Assembly: GCA_947458455.1 (NCBI GenBank)
Contig: CANGYJ010000013.1
Location: 1-64,000, forward strand
From: Verrucomicrobiaceae bacterium
GTDB lineage: Bacteria > Verrucomicrobiota > Verrucomicrobiia > Verrucomicrobiales > Verrucomicrobiaceae
Reading direction: 5' to 3'
DNA: 64,000 bases
The notes beneath the pieces are model-generated. The model ran no database searches. It was not told the DNA's origin and saw only the letters and a list, made by a program, of their open reading frames with translations. The first letter of the stretch is position 1. Each line of letters begins with the position of its first letter. A program made the translations under genes and the position numbers. Of the stretch, positions 33,950 to 43,011 are shown piece after piece.

Positions 33950-36900
33950 ATGAAACGTCTCACCTCATACTTCTCACGTCTCACCACGGCTACCCATTCG
34001 GCCCTACGCCCCATCCTCTCTCTTCTCGTCCTCTCCCAGTCTCCTCTTCTCGCTCTTCCCGTTGACCTCGCAGCCCCTCCCGGCGGCCTTGGCCCCACCA
34101 GTGACCAGGGCGCTGCCATCCATTGGGTCGAGATGGTGGAGATTGATTTTGGCGGTGGCATGACGTTCCCGTTACGCATGTCCTTCCTCAGCAGCCGTGA
34201 TGAGGGGGATGGTCGTGATTTCGGCCCCGGTCACTGGCGCACGCCGCTTCACGACTCCCGCCTCATGACAAAGACGGACGGTCGCTGGCCACTTTTGCTG
34301 CCTTGCGGTAAGGTCATGGGCCTCTTCTCCAAAGCCGGAGAACCAGGAGCATGGGCCACGGCGGATGAAGAATGGATCGCCCGGCCCAAAGGAGCAAACA
34401 CCCTCGTCACGCGTGAGGATGGCTGGGAGCTGGAGTTCAGCGCCAAAGGATACCTCATTCGGCTCAAGGCAGACAATGGCCGCACGTTACTCTGGACAAG
34501 GGATGCCGATGGCTCCCTGCGCAGCGTGGCAGAATTCGCTGGCGGCAAGCTTCTCGCCCCGGCCTACAGTGTCACGCGTGATCCTGCCACCCGCCGGGTG
34601 AAGTCCCTCCGTGTCAGCACCCGCATTGGCTCCAAAGAATGGCGCTATGGCTACGATGCTTCGGGCCGCCTCACCTCCATCGCCTTCCCGGACACCTCTG
34701 TGGTAAAAAACACCTACGGCAGCCGTGAAGACGGGCAGCCCTGGATCAGCATCACCGGGCGGGATGCCATCGCCACCACCCTCACCTGGCATAAAGACAA
34801 CGGCAGCCTCCTCCACGACGGCGTCTGGAGCTACGACATCCAGCCCCAGCCCGGCAATAACCCCGTCATGCGCCGCACCGGCCCCCACGGCGAGCTGGAG
34901 ATCCAGCATGACGATGCCCTCAACCACCGCACCCTCTTCACCGCCGCTGAAGGCACCCAGACCATCAAGCAGCGTGTTACCTCCGGCCCGGCCAAAGGAA
35001 AGCTTGAGAGCATCACGCGAATCCTCTCCTCCAACCAAGAACCAAAAACCAAGAGCCAGAAACAGGTTCTGTACTCCGCCACCTACGACTCCCGCGGCCT
35101 TCTCGAAACCGATACAAACGCACTCGGCCACAAAACAACCCACGCCTACACCCTGCATGGCTCCAGCATTCACACCGGCATCAAAACCCACATCACCACG
35201 AAACCTCTGGGAAGCAAAACAACTCGGGAATTTGATGCGCACGGCAACCTAATCGCTGAAACCAACGCCCTCGGCCACACCTTCCGTCAGGAATACGACG
35301 ACCAGAACCGCCTCCTAAAAATCACTGGCCCCGACGGCGCCGTCCTCGAATCGGTCACTTACACCGCCAGCGGTCGCATCCAAACCCGCATGGATGCCAT
35401 CGGTGCCACTACCACCTATAGCTACGACCGCGAAGGTAACCGCACCTCCATCACCGACGCCCTCGGCCACACCACCAAGCACGAATACGACGTTCGCGGC
35501 AACCGCACTGCCACCACCGACGCCCTAGGTCACACAACCCGCTACGAGTTCGACGAAGGCGGCAGACTCACCGCGACCATCCTACCCCCGGTGGACGGTG
35601 GACAGTCAGCAGTAGGCAGTGGTCAGTCCACCGCCAACAGCCAACCGCCGAGCACCACCCGCTACACCTACGACTTCGCCGGCCGCAAACTCACCACCAC
35701 GGCCCCTGACGGCACCGTCACCGAAGCCAACACCTATGACGCCCTGGGCCGTCTCACCTCCCGCACCAACGCCCTCGGCCACACCACCCGCTACGAGTAC
35801 GACGTCAAACGTGGCAGCACCGGCTGCCTCTCGTGTTCCACCAGCGGCCTCCCCACCCGCATCATTTCTCCCACTGGCCGCATCACGGAGCGCAGCTACG
35901 ACGCCGACCGCCACCTGCTGTCTGAAACCATTGCCGCTGACGCGCCATCCGCCGCCACGACCGCTCATGTGCATGACTCGGCGGGCAATCGCCTCGCCAC
36001 CACTGATCCCCTTGGTCGCATTACCACCTTCCAATATGACAGCGCAGGCAACCGCACCAAGATCATCCACCCAGACAAGACAGAAATAACCTTCACCTAC
36101 AACGCCTTGGGCCAGATGATCGCCGAAACCAACGAACTCGGCCACACCACCAAGAAGCAATACGACCCCTACGGCAACCTCGTCGCTGTCACCACCCCCG
36201 AAGGCCACACTACCCGCACGTTGTTCGGAGAAAGTGGAACAGGTTTGCAACCTGTGGTCTCCCCAACCGGCGCAGCCGCAAACGCCACTCCAAGCTCCAA
36301 GCCCCAAGCTCTCAGCTTGCGCCCCGGTTCCGCCGCTCGCCACCTCCCCCACGCCATCATCTCTCCCTCCGGCATCACCACCGCGTTCTACTACGACCTC
36401 CTCGGCCGCAAAATCACTGTCACCAAGGCCCCAGGCACGCCTGAAGCAGCCACGACAACCCACCAATTCGATGCCGTTGGCAACGAAATCGCCTCTCTCA
36501 CCCCCACCGGCATCAAAACCACCCACACCTACGATGCCCGCCGCCGCCGCATCGCCACCACGGATGCCATCAACCGCACCTGGACCTTCACCTACACCGA
36601 CACCGCAGGCCCCAGCGGCGCTCCTCCCTGCTGCGGAGCCGACCCCGCCTCCAACTCCCGTGCTGCCACCACCATCCACCCCGACGGCACCCGCGACGAA
36701 AAACTCTACAACGCCCTCGGCCAACTCATCGAATCCCGCGACGCCAACATCACCACCGCCAACGACGAACTAAGAACCAAGAACCAAGAACAAAAATCCG
36801 GCATCCGATACGCCTACGACGAAGACGGCCGGCTCACTACCCTCACCGACGCCCGCGGCAGCGTGACCAAGTGGCGCTACGACGCCCGTGGCAAACTCCA

Positions 36901-38905
36901 ATCCAAAACCTACCCCGACAACACCGTCGAAGCCTACGAGCACGACGCCGCCGGCCAGCTTGTCTCCCGCCTCCGCCCCAACGGCGTCAGCGCCAGCTAC
37001 ACTTACTCCCCACGCGGCCAGCTCCTCACCATCCGCTGGAGCGATGACAAAACCGAACCCAGCACCTTCGCCTACGACGCCGCTGGCAACATGACCCTCG
37101 CTGAAAACCACAGCGCCAAAATCACCCGCACCCACACTCCTGAAGGCCGCCTGCTCCAAGAAACCCAGCGAATCAACTACGCGACCGTCCTTCCTCCAGG
37201 CTCCACGCCCCAAGCTCCAAGCCCCTTCGTGGCCGAAGTAGGCTACCAATACAACCCAGACGGCAAACTTTCCCAACTCCTCTACCCCGACCAATCCACC
37301 ATCTCCTACCTCTACAACGAGCGCGGTGATCTCGAAGAGGTTCAGGACTCAGAGCAAACTCTCCACCCACAACTCAAAAATCAAAACTACCGCTACTCTC
37401 GCCGCTCCGATGGCCGCATTACCAGCCTCTCGATGCCCAACGGCACGACAACAACGCGCACTTACGACCCGGTCGGTCGCCTCAGCGAAATCCAGCACAC
37501 GGCCCCCGATGGCAGCATCCTCTTCAGCGAGGCCAGCCGCTATGATGACCGCAACCGCCGCACCGCACGAGTGCATGGCGGCGGCAGCGCCGACCTCTTC
37601 GCCTACGACCCCGCCGGCCAAGTCACCGCCGCTGCTTACGGGCAAAGTGGTGCTGCCGTCCAGGCTGATCGAGACAACCCGAAACCTGAAACTTGGAACT
37701 TAGAACCTAATCAAATCTTCGCCTACGATCCGGCCGGCAACCGCACCTCATTCACAGATAACGACACAACCACCAACTACGCCGCGAACGAAGCTAACCA
37801 ATACACCTCAATTACCGCTGGCACCGGCATTCTCGAACCACAGTTCGACCCCGTCGGCAATCTCCTACACGACGACCAAAACACCTGCACCTGGGACAGC
37901 GACATTCACCTCCTCTCAGTAGAAACCAAAGTCCCAAATCAAAAATCTCAACTCAGCAATTTCCGATATGACGCCCTCCACCGCCGGGTTGCACGAACTG
38001 AATCCGCCACAAACACCACGACTCTCTTCGTAATGGACGGCTGGAATGTAATTTTCGAGTTCAGTTCAAGAACAAATCAGGAATTAATTCAGTCTCTCCG
38101 CCTCGCTTGGTCGGAAGACATCTCGGGCACTCTCCAAGGCGCTGGCGGCATCGGTGGGCTAGTTTCAACGCAGAATAAAGAAGACGGCTACATCAGTTTT
38201 TTCCACTGCGATAGCAACAGCAACGTCGCGCACATAAGTGACGTTAAAGGAAAAAGTGTTGCCCAATACCAGTACGACACCTTTGGCAAAACCAAACTGG
38301 CCAAAGGTTCCATCGCAATGAAGAATCGATACCAATTCAGCACTAAACAAATCGAGCAGGGGAACGGGTTGATGTATTATGGCTACAGGTACTACTCTTC
38401 AAGTCTAGGAAGGTGGGCATGTTGTGATCCTATCAAAAATTATTCCTTTGTTGCAATTTACTCCCAAGGTGAGGCAAGGTCAAAGTACACTGCGGCGCAC
38501 CTTTCCATAGAGTTTGCTTCCGTTGACTTAAACCTTTATGCCGCTATGGAAAATTCAGCGGAGAATAATCATGATTTGTTGTGGCTGATTGGACTCGGAT
38601 TGATTGTGGAGGCAATGCAAGCTTATTTTGATGATCCCTCTAACCCGGTGGCCGAAGCTGAAGACTTGGACGACTGTTTACGTCGCTGCAACGATGATCA
38701 TCAAGAGGATACCGCTTGGGATACAGCAGCTTGGGGGGCGGATATGTTTGAGTCTGCCGCTGCCTCAGCAGCACATCCAATAGCTGGAGCAATAGACGCA
38801 GTCGTCTCAACCTGCATTTGGTTTGCGAAGATCGACGATAACAGAGAGGCTTTTGATCTTTGCAGGCAAGCATGTAATCGTGCATTCCAAGAACCCTTAC
38901 CCTAA
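33950..38905 (+). CDS. Secreted Rhs/YD-repeat protein with a variable C-terminal domain
   Basis: 1651 residues from the ATG at 33950. A signal peptide (RPILSLLVLSQSPLLALP) is followed by a DUF6531-like region and dozens of YD repeats (e.g. YDREGNRTSITDALGHTT, YDPVGRLSEIQ). The Rhs core ends with MYYGYRYYSSSLGRWACCDPI at about residue 1485. The last ~157 residues (from KNYSFVAIYSQ) are unlike the core, more AT-rich, and contain paired Cys (CLRRCNDDH, DLCRQACNR). Rhs/WapA-type proteins carry toxin domains after such a core; this domain's activity is not recognisable. Several linkers between YD repeats are encoded by tandem 7-bp repeats. Confidence 0.9.
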   Translation: MKRLTSYFSRLTTATHSALRPILSLLVLSQSPLLALPVDLAAPPGGLGPTSDQGAAIHWVEMVEIDFGGGMTFPLRMSFLSSRDEGDGRDFGPGHWRTPLHDSRLMTKTDGRWPLLLPCGKVMGLFSKAGEPGAWATADEEWIARPKGANTLVTREDGWELEFSAKGYLIRLKADNGRTLLWTRDADGSLRSVAEFAGGKLLAPAYSVTRDPATRRVKSLRVSTRIGSKEWRYGYDASGRLTSIAFPDTSVVKNTYGSREDGQPWISITGRDAIATTLTWHKDNGSLLHDGVWSYDIQPQPGNNPVMRRTGPHGELEIQHDDALNHRTLFTAAEGTQTIKQRVTSGPAKGKLESITRILSSNQEPKTKSQKQVLYSATYDSRGLLETDTNALGHKTTHAYTLHGSSIHTGIKTHITTKPLGSKTTREFDAHGNLIAETNALGHTFRQEYDDQNRLLKITGPDGAVLESVTYTASGRIQTRMDAIGATTTYSYDREGNRTSITDALGHTTKHEYDVRGNRTATTDALGHTTRYEFDEGGRLTATILPPVDGGQSAVGSGQSTANSQPPSTTRYTYDFAGRKLTTTAPDGTVTEANTYDALGRLTSRTNALGHTTRYEYDVKRGSTGCLSCSTSGLPTRIISPTGRITERSYDADRHLLSETIAADAPSAATTAHVHDSAGNRLATTDPLGRITTFQYDSAGNRTKIIHPDKTEITFTYNALGQMIAETNELGHTTKKQYDPYGNLVAVTTPEGHTTRTLFGESGTGLQPVVSPTGAAANATPSSKPQALSLRPGSAARHLPHAIISPSGITTAFYYDLLGRKITVTKAPGTPEAATTTHQFDAVGNEIASLTPTGIKTTHTYDARRRRIATTDAINRTWTFTYTDTAGPSGAPPCCGADPASNSRAATTIHPDGTRDEKLYNALGQLIESRDANITTANDELRTKNQEQKSGIRYAYDEDGRLTTLTDARGSVTKWRYDARGKLQSKTYPDNTVEAYEHDAAGQLVSRLRPNGVSASYTYSPRGQLLTIRWSDDKTEPSTFAYDAAGNMTLAENHSAKITRTHTPEGRLLQETQRINYATVLPPGSTPQAPSPFVAEVGYQYNPDGKLSQLLYPDQSTISYLYNERGDLEEVQDSEQTLHPQLKNQNYRYSRRSDGRITSLSMPNGTTTTRTYDPVGRLSEIQHTAPDGSILFSEASRYDDRNRRTARVHGGGSADLFAYDPAGQVTAAAYGQSGAAVQADRDNPKPETWNLEPNQIFAYDPAGNRTSFTDNDTTTNYAANEANQYTSITAGTGILEPQFDPVGNLLHDDQNTCTWDSDIHLLSVETKVPNQKSQLSNFRYDALHRRVARTESATNTTTLFVMDGWNVIFEFSSRTNQELIQSLRLAWSEDISGTLQGAGGIGGLVSTQNKEDGYISFFHCDSNSNVAHISDVKGKSVAQYQYDTFGKTKLAKGSIAMKNRYQFSTKQIEQGNGLMYYGYRYYSSSLGRWACCDPIKNYSFVAIYSQGEARSKYTAAHLSIEFASVDLNLYAAMENSAENNHDLLWLIGLGLIVEAMQAYFDDPSNPVAEAEDLDDCLRRCNDDHQEDTAWDTAAWGADMFESAAASAAHPIAGAIDAVVSTCIWFAKIDDNREAFDLCRQACNRAFQEPLP
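35032..37960. repeat. Tandem heptanucleotide repeats inside Rhs linkers (eight sites)
   Basis: At 35032-35065, 35590-35629, 36286-36315, 36767-36797, 37196-37226, 37362-37390, 37681-37711 and 37921-37960 short arrays with 7-bp periodicity interrupt the YD repeats. Unit types differ between sites: GAACCAA, GGACAGT/GGTCAGT, CAAGCTC/CAAGCCC, GAAACCT, AAATCAA. All lie between YD motifs and keep the frame. A palindrome ACAGGTT-TGC-AACCTGT at 36239-36255 lies beside one of them. Confidence 0.85.
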
Positions 38906-38912
38906 AGCACCC

Positions 38913-39170
38913 GTGAGTGTTCGCATAATCTTTGTTTACATAGCCACTGCATTTTTGCTTTGGTTTTTTGGAAGTGGTTTATGCCCTCGCTTACCAGTGA
39001 ATCGGAGACTTTTTCGCGCTGGTGTAGGCATTTTAATTGCAGTAATCCCTTTTATTTTCGCTGCGCCGAACACAGACAGTCCGTATTCTTTTTTTCACTT
39101 CTTTGGCACATTGGTTGGAGTGGCAGTTTTCTTTTATTCTTTAGTCAAATGGAAGTCGGCAGGTAATTGA
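38913..39170 (+). CDS. Small membrane protein, putative immunity to the Rhs C-terminal domain
   Basis: 85 residues from a GTG at 38913, 7 bp after the Rhs stop. It has a first membrane segment (IIFVYIATAFLLWFFGSGL), a short basic loop, a second (FRAGVGILIAVIPFIFA) and a third (FFHFFGTLVGVAVFFYSLV). It is AT-rich like the Rhs C-terminal domain and unlike the Rhs core. Position directly after a variable Rhs C-terminus is where immunity genes lie in Rhs and CDI loci. That role is inferred from position alone. Confidence 0.6.
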   Translation: MSVRIIFVYIATAFLLWFFGSGLCPRLPVNRRLFRAGVGILIAVIPFIFAAPNTDSPYSFFHFFGTLVGVAVFFYSLVKWKSAGN

Positions 39171-39239
39171 AAAGGGAAACGGAGTTAGGCTGCAACTGCT
39201 TGACAGATTGTAAATAATCATAACGCCGCGATAAATCAC

Positions 39240-39908
39240 ATGAAGAAGACACCTTGGATCAAGCTTTTCGCCCTCGGAGCGATGGTGTGGATGGTGTTTG
39301 GTGCTTCGGCTGTGGGACTTTCGTTGGTGATAGGCTTTGGATTTTTATTCGCGCTTCTGGATGCGTCGGCGGGGGCGGAAGAGGGCAGTGGCGAGAAGAG
39401 AGAGGATCGAAAAAGGCAAAAGCCCTTGATGGAGGATTCAGGTGCCTTGATTCGGCAGTTGTTCAGCCGGCGGGTGGGGCCGTTTTATCTGGCGCTGGCG
39501 ATGCTGACCTGGGCGGGGAGGTCGGAAAGACAAGGAGAGGGGGAGATGGGGAGACTGGGGGATGGCAAGGGGCTGGCGGCCACTCGTGGGTGGGGCACGG
39601 AGGTGGGTTCAGCGCATGAACCGGGGAAAAGCGGGCTCTACGCCTATGGGAAGCCGCTGGGGCATGGCAAGACCGCTGCTCCCCCAATCACGCCGGAGGA
39701 AGTCGCCAAACGGGCGGAGGCCATTCAAAAGCGAACGATGAAGCCCGTTCCGCGCAGCTTGCCTGCCGCTAACCTCCCCGGCATCGGCCCCAATGCGAAG
39801 CCGTTACCACCTGGCCTCAAGCCCAATCCCAATGCCAAGCTGCCCGACAGTGCTCAGCAGCTCCTCGACAGCCAGAAAGTCGTGGAGCCTCCACCGCCTG
39901 GAAAATGA
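39240..39908 (+). CDS. Hypothetical membrane-anchored protein
   Basis: 222 residues. A basic start and a membrane segment (LGAMVWMVFGASAVGLSLVIGFGFLFALL) precede a charged region and a Pro/Lys-rich C-terminal half (PEEVAKRAEAIQKRTMKPVP, then PPGLKPNPNAKLPD). No family is recognised. Composition returns to the GC-rich average of the window after the AT-rich 38.4-39.2 kb patch. Confidence 0.55.
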   Translation: MKKTPWIKLFALGAMVWMVFGASAVGLSLVIGFGFLFALLDASAGAEEGSGEKREDRKRQKPLMEDSGALIRQLFSRRVGPFYLALAMLTWAGRSERQGEGEMGRLGDGKGLAATRGWGTEVGSAHEPGKSGLYAYGKPLGHGKTAAPPITPEEVAKRAEAIQKRTMKPVPRSLPAANLPGIGPNAKPLPPGLKPNPNAKLPDSAQQLLDSQKVVEPPPPGK

Positions 39909-40069
39909 GGTGTGAGTCTATGCCAAGTCATCTGACGGGAGCGCTTGGCGAAGGCTGCCAACTCGCTGAATCCAAACTCACTGATTCACAACCAGCGTGA
40001 CTTTCCGGTTGCTGCCCCGGCTGCCAGCGCCTTAATCCGCCCTCCCTCCCCACCAGCCCCCGTATTCCC

Positions 40070-41605
40070 ATGCTTGAGTTCTTTCGCCGCAACCGCGGAG
40101 CCTTCCTGATCATCCTCACGATCGTCATCATCATCACCTTCTCCGTCTCGGGAGCTTGGCGCTATGACAAGAACGCCCAGGTGGCGCAGGCCCTGCCCAC
40201 GGATCATGCCATGACCGTCTTCGGTAAGGACTACACAAATGCCGAAGCGGGTCAGGTGAGCCGCTCGCTGCAATTCGCGATGCAGCACCTCAGCATGTTC
40301 GATCTCTACATCGGCCTCAGCAGCCTCGGCAAGCAGGATGGCTCGAACAGCGGCGGCGGCATCGTCGGCACCGCCCTCGTGCTCCAGCAGTTGCTCGAAG
40401 ACACTGGCATCCGCGCCAGCGACGCCGAAGCCGTCGAGGCTCTCAAAAAACTGCCGAACATGCAAACCAACGGCATCTTTGATCCTTCCCGCGGCCAGCA
40501 GGTCGAGGAAACCGCCGGCATGTATGGCCTCAGCACCGCCGATCTCCTCGACATCATGCGCCTCAAAATCGGCCTCGAGAAGCTCAAGGAACTCGTCACG
40601 AAGAACTACGCCGTTTCCAGACTCGCCGCTGAAAAGCAGTATGCCAGCAGCCAGCAGACGATGAAGGTCTCCACCATCGCTTTTGACACCGAAGCCTTCA
40701 AAAAAGACCTCAAAGTCACCGACGAAGAAATCCAGAAAGCCTACGACGAGAGCAAGGAAACCTACAAAACCGTTGAAAAGCGTGCCGTGAAGCATGTCTT
40801 CTTCGAAACACCGACGGACCTCGACAAGAAGCCTCTCGAAGAGCGCCAGAAGCTCCAAAAAGCCGTCTCCGACCGCCTGAACGCCTTCACCGAAAAAGCC
40901 CTCGCCGCTGGCCGCGAAGCCAACCTCGAAAAACTCGCCGCCGAGCTCAAAGAGAAGGTCGAAACCATTGCCGCCTTCGAGCAGGCCACACCGCCGGAAG
41001 CCCTCAAAACCGAAGCTGCCCTCGTTGAGGCCATTTTCAGCCAGCCCAAGACACAACCTGTCTCCGACGCCGTCAAAACCGACAAAGGCTGGTATGTTTT
41101 CACCGTCTCCGCCATCGAGGAACCGAAGCAGCAGGAACTCGCCACCGTGAAGGACAAGGTGAAGGATGGCCTCATCGCCAAGAAAGCCGCCGAAGCACGC
41201 TCGAAGGCCGTGAACGAGGTTCGCGACTTCATCGCCGCTGGTCTGAAGGACAAAAAGAAGATCGAAGACCTCGTGAAGGAGAAGAAGCTCACCCTTTCCC
41301 CAGTGACCGATCTCGATGCCGCCACGCCTGCTCCGAATGTCCCCAACAGTACGCAAATCGCTGCCGAGGCCGCCAAGACCGGCATCGGCCAGATTTCCCA
41401 GGCTGTGGACACCGATAAGGGCACCGTCCTCGTCTATGTGAACGCCAAGGAACTGCGCAAGAGCGACAACGCCGCCAGCCTCCGCAAGCAGCAGGCTGAT
41501 AGCCTCGCCGATCGCGAAGGTGAAGGTGTGTTCCAGGCTTGGTTTGCCAAAAAGGTCGAAGAGGCCCGCATCGAAACACCGGTGCGCACCGAAACCGCCG
41601 CGTGA
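40070..41605 (+). CDS. PpiD/SurA-like membrane-anchored periplasmic chaperone (peptidyl-prolyl isomerase-like)
   Basis: 511 residues. The start MLEFFRRNRGAFLIILTIVIIITF is a basic-plus-membrane anchor as in PpiD. A SurA_N-type helical region with FGKDYTNAEAGQVSRSLQF follows. A parvulin-like core is suggested by VKHVFFETP and later KTDKGWYVFTVSAIEEPK, but the parvulin catalytic residues are not all evident, as in many PpiD proteins. It probably assists folding of exported proteins at the inner membrane. It overlaps the TPR gene by 4 bp (GTGA). Confidence 0.85.
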   Translation: MLEFFRRNRGAFLIILTIVIIITFSVSGAWRYDKNAQVAQALPTDHAMTVFGKDYTNAEAGQVSRSLQFAMQHLSMFDLYIGLSSLGKQDGSNSGGGIVGTALVLQQLLEDTGIRASDAEAVEALKKLPNMQTNGIFDPSRGQQVEETAGMYGLSTADLLDIMRLKIGLEKLKELVTKNYAVSRLAAEKQYASSQQTMKVSTIAFDTEAFKKDLKVTDEEIQKAYDESKETYKTVEKRAVKHVFFETPTDLDKKPLEERQKLQKAVSDRLNAFTEKALAAGREANLEKLAAELKEKVETIAAFEQATPPEALKTEAALVEAIFSQPKTQPVSDAVKTDKGWYVFTVSAIEEPKQQELATVKDKVKDGLIAKKAAEARSKAVNEVRDFIAAGLKDKKKIEDLVKEKKLTLSPVTDLDAATPAPNVPNSTQIAAEAAKTGIGQISQAVDTDKGTVLVYVNAKELRKSDNAASLRKQQADSLADREGEGVFQAWFAKKVEEARIETPVRTETAA

Positions 41606-41949
41606 TCGAAACACCACCCAGCCCCGAGGTGGAGGAAATCTTCGACGAGGCCAACGGCCACGTCGCCTTGGGTGAACTGGCGGAGTCCATCCCGCTCTTT
41701 CGCCGGTGCGTGGAGCTTCAATCCGGTTTTTTCGATGGCTGGCATGCCCTCGGCATGGCGCTCCTCAAAAACGATCAAGTCACCGAAGCCATCGGGGCCG
41801 CGCTCATGGCCACCACCCTGCGTCCGAACGATCTTCTCGCCTGGACCGCTCTCTCGCAGATGTATGTGCGTAACAAGCAGATCGCCGAAGCCGAGGACGC
41901 CAAATCGAATGCTCGTATTCTCTCGCTCGGCGGCAAGGTGGTGAAGTGA
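41602..41949 (+). CDS. Small TPR protein coupled to the PpiD-like gene
   Basis: 115 residues from the GTG at 41602, whose first bases overlap the upstream stop (GTGA). Two to three tetratricopeptide-like helices are visible (LGELAESIPLFRRCVELQSG, DGWHALGMALLKNDQVTEAI). TPRs mediate protein contacts. The coupling suggests it works with the PpiD-like chaperone. It is convergent with gspK, whose stop lies 11 bp away. Confidence 0.78.
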   Translation: MIETPPSPEVEEIFDEANGHVALGELAESIPLFRRCVELQSGFFDGWHALGMALLKNDQVTEAIGAALMATTLRPNDLLAWTALSQMYVRNKQIAEAEDAKSNARILSLGGKVVK

Positions 41950-41959
41950 AGGCGAATAC

Positions 41960-42991
41960 TCACTCCTCCATCCGCCCGAGGTAGGTCACGGCGTTGGTTT
42001 CGCTGTTGCGGCGGGTCACGACGATGATTTCGGCACGCTTATCTCCCACCCAGCCCACGCTGGTGATGCGGCGGAGGGTCGTGTCGTCATCGTTCAAGAT
42101 GGCGCGGAGGGCGTTCAGCTTGTCGCCAGTGAGTCCGAGGAGTTGATAGGCCTCCTCGTCGCGGATGCGGCGGTCGTCCTCGGTGCCGGGAATGCCATCG
42201 CCCCCGTCACGCTCGCGGATGAAGCGGGTCACGTCGTTCTCCGAGGTGCCGGTGATGGCAAGCAACACGTCTTTGAAGACGGTGCGCAGGTCGATCTGGC
42301 CTTCGCCATAAACGCTGAAGTATTCGCGCCAGTCCGGCTTCTTGCGGTCCACCGCATCCATGCCGCGCACGAGGAGCATCTCATCTACGCGAAGGAAGCC
42401 CTGGTTTCGCGGTGAATCAAAGATGCCGAGGTTTTGGTAATACTCCTCCTCCGCACCGTTGGCTCGGGCGTTGTCGTCATTGTCGATCCAGTCCGCCAAA
42501 GAATCAGCGGCGATGCTGGCCTCCTCGGCGTTGAGCTGCCAGTGAACGAGAAGGTTGTAGATGGCTTCGCGGAGACGTTCGTCCGTGGCGTAGTTGATGG
42601 GGATGCGGGCGCCTTCGTAGTTGATGACCACGTCAAAGCCACTGTCCGTGCCGATCTTCTGCTTCAAAACAAGATCGCCACGACGTGTATTCGGATGCAG
42701 GCCCACCGCCAGGCCGCTTTCGGCAAGGTGCAGCGCTTTGAATTGATACGCTGCCTGCACACTTTCCGCCGCGCTGGCGCGAATGTATTCCACCACACCC
42801 AAAACGGTGACGGACATCAGCAGGATGGCCCAGATCATGAGCATGAGAGCAGAGCCTTGATTGGAGCGGTGAGGGGGACTGAAAACTGAAAACTGAGAAC
42901 TTAGAACTGAAAATTGGCTGGCGCAGGCTTTCGCGTGCCGGGTGGCATGCGAGGCGTCCCCAATTTTAAGTCTCCAATTTTCAGTTTTCAT
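41960..42991 (-). CDS. gspK: Type II secretion minor pseudopilin GspK
   Basis: 343 residues. After the leader, GSALMLMIWAILLMSVTVLGV gives the hydrophobic N-terminal helix with Gly before the mature start; GspK normally lacks the Glu at +5 and so does this one. GspK-like features follow: DSLADWIDNDDNARANGAEE and a helix-rich C-terminal domain with LNALRAILNDDD. The first ~45 residues, upstream of the processing site, are encoded by an inverted repeat of ACTGAAA-type heptads (42878-42999), the ATG included. It is the last gene of the gsp operon here and starts 20 bp after gspJ. Confidence 0.88.
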   Translation of the reverse strand: MKTENWRLKIGDASHATRHAKACASQFSVLSSQFSVFSPPHRSNQGSALMLMIWAILLMSVTVLGVVEYIRASAAESVQAAYQFKALHLAESGLAVGLHPNTRRGDLVLKQKIGTDSGFDVVINYEGARIPINYATDERLREAIYNLLVHWQLNAEEASIAADSLADWIDNDDNARANGAEEEYYQNLGIFDSPRNQGFLRVDEMLLVRGMDAVDRKKPDWREYFSVYGEGQIDLRTVFKDVLLAITGTSENDVTRFIRERDGGDGIPGTEDDRRIRDEEAYQLLGLTGDKLNALRAILNDDDTTLRRITSVGWVGDKRAEIIVVTRRNSETNAVTYLGRMEE

Positions 42992-42999
42992 TTTTCAGT
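42878..42999. repeat. Heptad inverted repeat forming the gspK start
   Basis: Plus-strand ACTGAAA-type heptads (ACTGAAA, ACTGAAA, ACTGAGA, ACTTAGA, ACTGAAA) at 42878-42912 are mirrored as TTTTCAG/CAATTTT units at 42961-42999. A GC-rich hairpin (CGCGTGCC / GGCATGCG) lies between. The gspK start codon (42989-42991) lies in the right arm. Confidence 0.85.
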
Positions 43000-43011
43000 G
43001 CGTTCGAGTTT

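Noticed and set aside
35032-37960. Possible CRISPR array
   Set aside because: Units are 7 bp, sites are scattered and lie in a coding frame. There are no 25-40-bp direct repeats with unique spacers and no cas genes.
39200-39224. TTGACA-like -35 before the gene at 39240
   Set aside because: No -10 hexamer lies at 16-18 bp spacing, so it does not support a promoter.
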